A DNA stretch of 64,000 nucleotides from Prunella strophiata. Lineage: Eukaryota; Chordata; Aves; Passeriformes; Prunellidae. Positions within the stretch are counted from its first letter, which is position 1, and each line of letters opens with the position of its first letter. The stretch spans positions 7,170,144-7,234,143 of the forward strand of contig JAZBQD010000013.1 of NCBI GenBank assembly GCA_036583965.1, read 5' to 3'. The notes beneath the pieces are model-generated. The model saw nothing but the letters and a program-made list of their open reading frames with translations, made no database searches and was not told the DNA's origin. A program made the position numbers and the translations under genes. Of the stretch, positions 63,497-64,000 are shown piece after piece.

Positions 63497-63860
63497 CAGC
63501 AAACACAAGGAAGCAGTTTTTCCACACTGACATGTCATTAAATTGTGGAATTCACTGCCACAGGATGTTGCAGAGGCCAAAAATATAAATGAGTTCAAAA
63601 AAAGATTAGACAAATTCACGGGGGATAAGTCCACCAGTGGCAATTAAACACAATGGTCTGGATTCGACCTCTGGCTCAGGAAGTTCCTGAAGTGCTGATT
63701 GCCAGACGTGGGGAGGATCAGACTGGGGAAAGGTTCACCCTGCACAATCCTGCTTCTTACACTGCCTCCCAACATCTCCTGCACACCACTGATGGAGCAG
63801 GGATTTCTGTGCTAGACAAACCGTCCCCATATGGTGATTCCTCTGATCTCCACAACGTTT
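63497..63860 (+). mobile_element. Old CR1-type LINE 3' fragment
   Basis: The wording ACACAAGGAAGCAGTTTTTC, TGTGGAATTCACTGCCACAG, GAGGCCAAAAATATAAATGA, GTTCAAAAAAAGATTAGACA and GGATAAGTCCACCAGTGGC matches the 3' region of older amniote CR1 families, in the sense orientation. The decayed tail runs through GATTGCCAGACGTGGGGAGG to about GCTAGACAAACC. It is more diverged than the 22.2-kb copy, suggesting an insertion that predates it. No reverse transcriptase coding remains. The family is named from memory of consensus wording, and the exact subfamily is not assigned. Confidence 0.8.
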
Positions 63861-63929
63861 GGATCTGAACAAAGCTCTAAAATTTGTTGCAAAGCGGGGA
63901 ATTTGGTCACATGCAGAATGCTGCCTTTC

Positions 63930-63944
63930 TTTTTTTTTTTTTTT
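63930..63944. repeat. Poly-T tract of 15 bases
   Basis: 15 consecutive T (after TTTC) beyond the end of the old CR1. It is not obviously part of that element. Confidence 0.9.
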
Positions 63945-64000
63945 CCCAAATTCTTCACAGGTTTTCCATAGTTCTCCATAAAAGACAAGCTTTACTAATA

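Overview
This is a vertebrate, almost certainly avian, genomic window. The best taxonomic evidence is a 5'-truncated CR1 LINE tail at about 22.17-22.30 kb whose wording matches the young bird CR1 3' end. A second, older amniote-type CR1 tail lies at about 63.50-63.86 kb. The rest is mostly AT-rich, gene-poor DNA with few transposons. Apart from one possible first exon I recognise no protein-coding exon, tRNA, rRNA, CRISPR array or prokaryotic feature. None of the long open frames reads like a known protein, and the longest ones are by-products of tandem repeats.

Layout. 1-38 kb: AT-rich non-coding DNA with simple repeats, the young CR1, and several places that look like regulatory DNA. These are an NFI half-site cluster at 1.9-2.4 kb, a palindromic TAAT element at 3.42 kb, and CpG-dense islets at 16.2-16.5, 26.4-26.65 and 36.6-37.1 kb. 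38.09-41.67 kb: a 3.6-kb minisatellite of about 71 units built from two module lengths (39 and 59 bp), with its right half almost perfectly homogeneous. 44.19-46.45 kb: a strong CpG island with GC boxes, an inverted CCAAT box and, on the minus strand, an ATG in good context followed 19 nt later by a consensus splice donor. This is the best candidate for a gene start; it would be transcribed leftward, making the minisatellite part of its first intron. 46.49-47.53 kb: a second minisatellite (about 20-bp unit, GTGCAC core) directly upstream of that promoter. 47.6-64 kb: more AT-rich non-coding DNA with conserved-looking homeodomain-rich patches, an imperfect (CCAT)n array at 51.07-51.50 kb, a 13-bp-arm inverted repeat at 50.8 kb, a palindromic CArG box at 56.89 kb, and the old CR1 at the right edge.

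Reading as a whole: the window looks like the 5' end and long first intron (or the flanking desert) of a developmentally regulated gene whose identity I cannot establish. The most unusual content is the pair of minisatellites bracketing the CpG island. The larger one repeats, in nearly every unit, an AGGTGA-CAC-AGGTGA direct repeat, paired CAGGTA/CAGGTG E-boxes, a U1-like donor on one strand and an acceptor-like pyrimidine-CAG on the other. Whether any of this is used cannot be decided from sequence alone.
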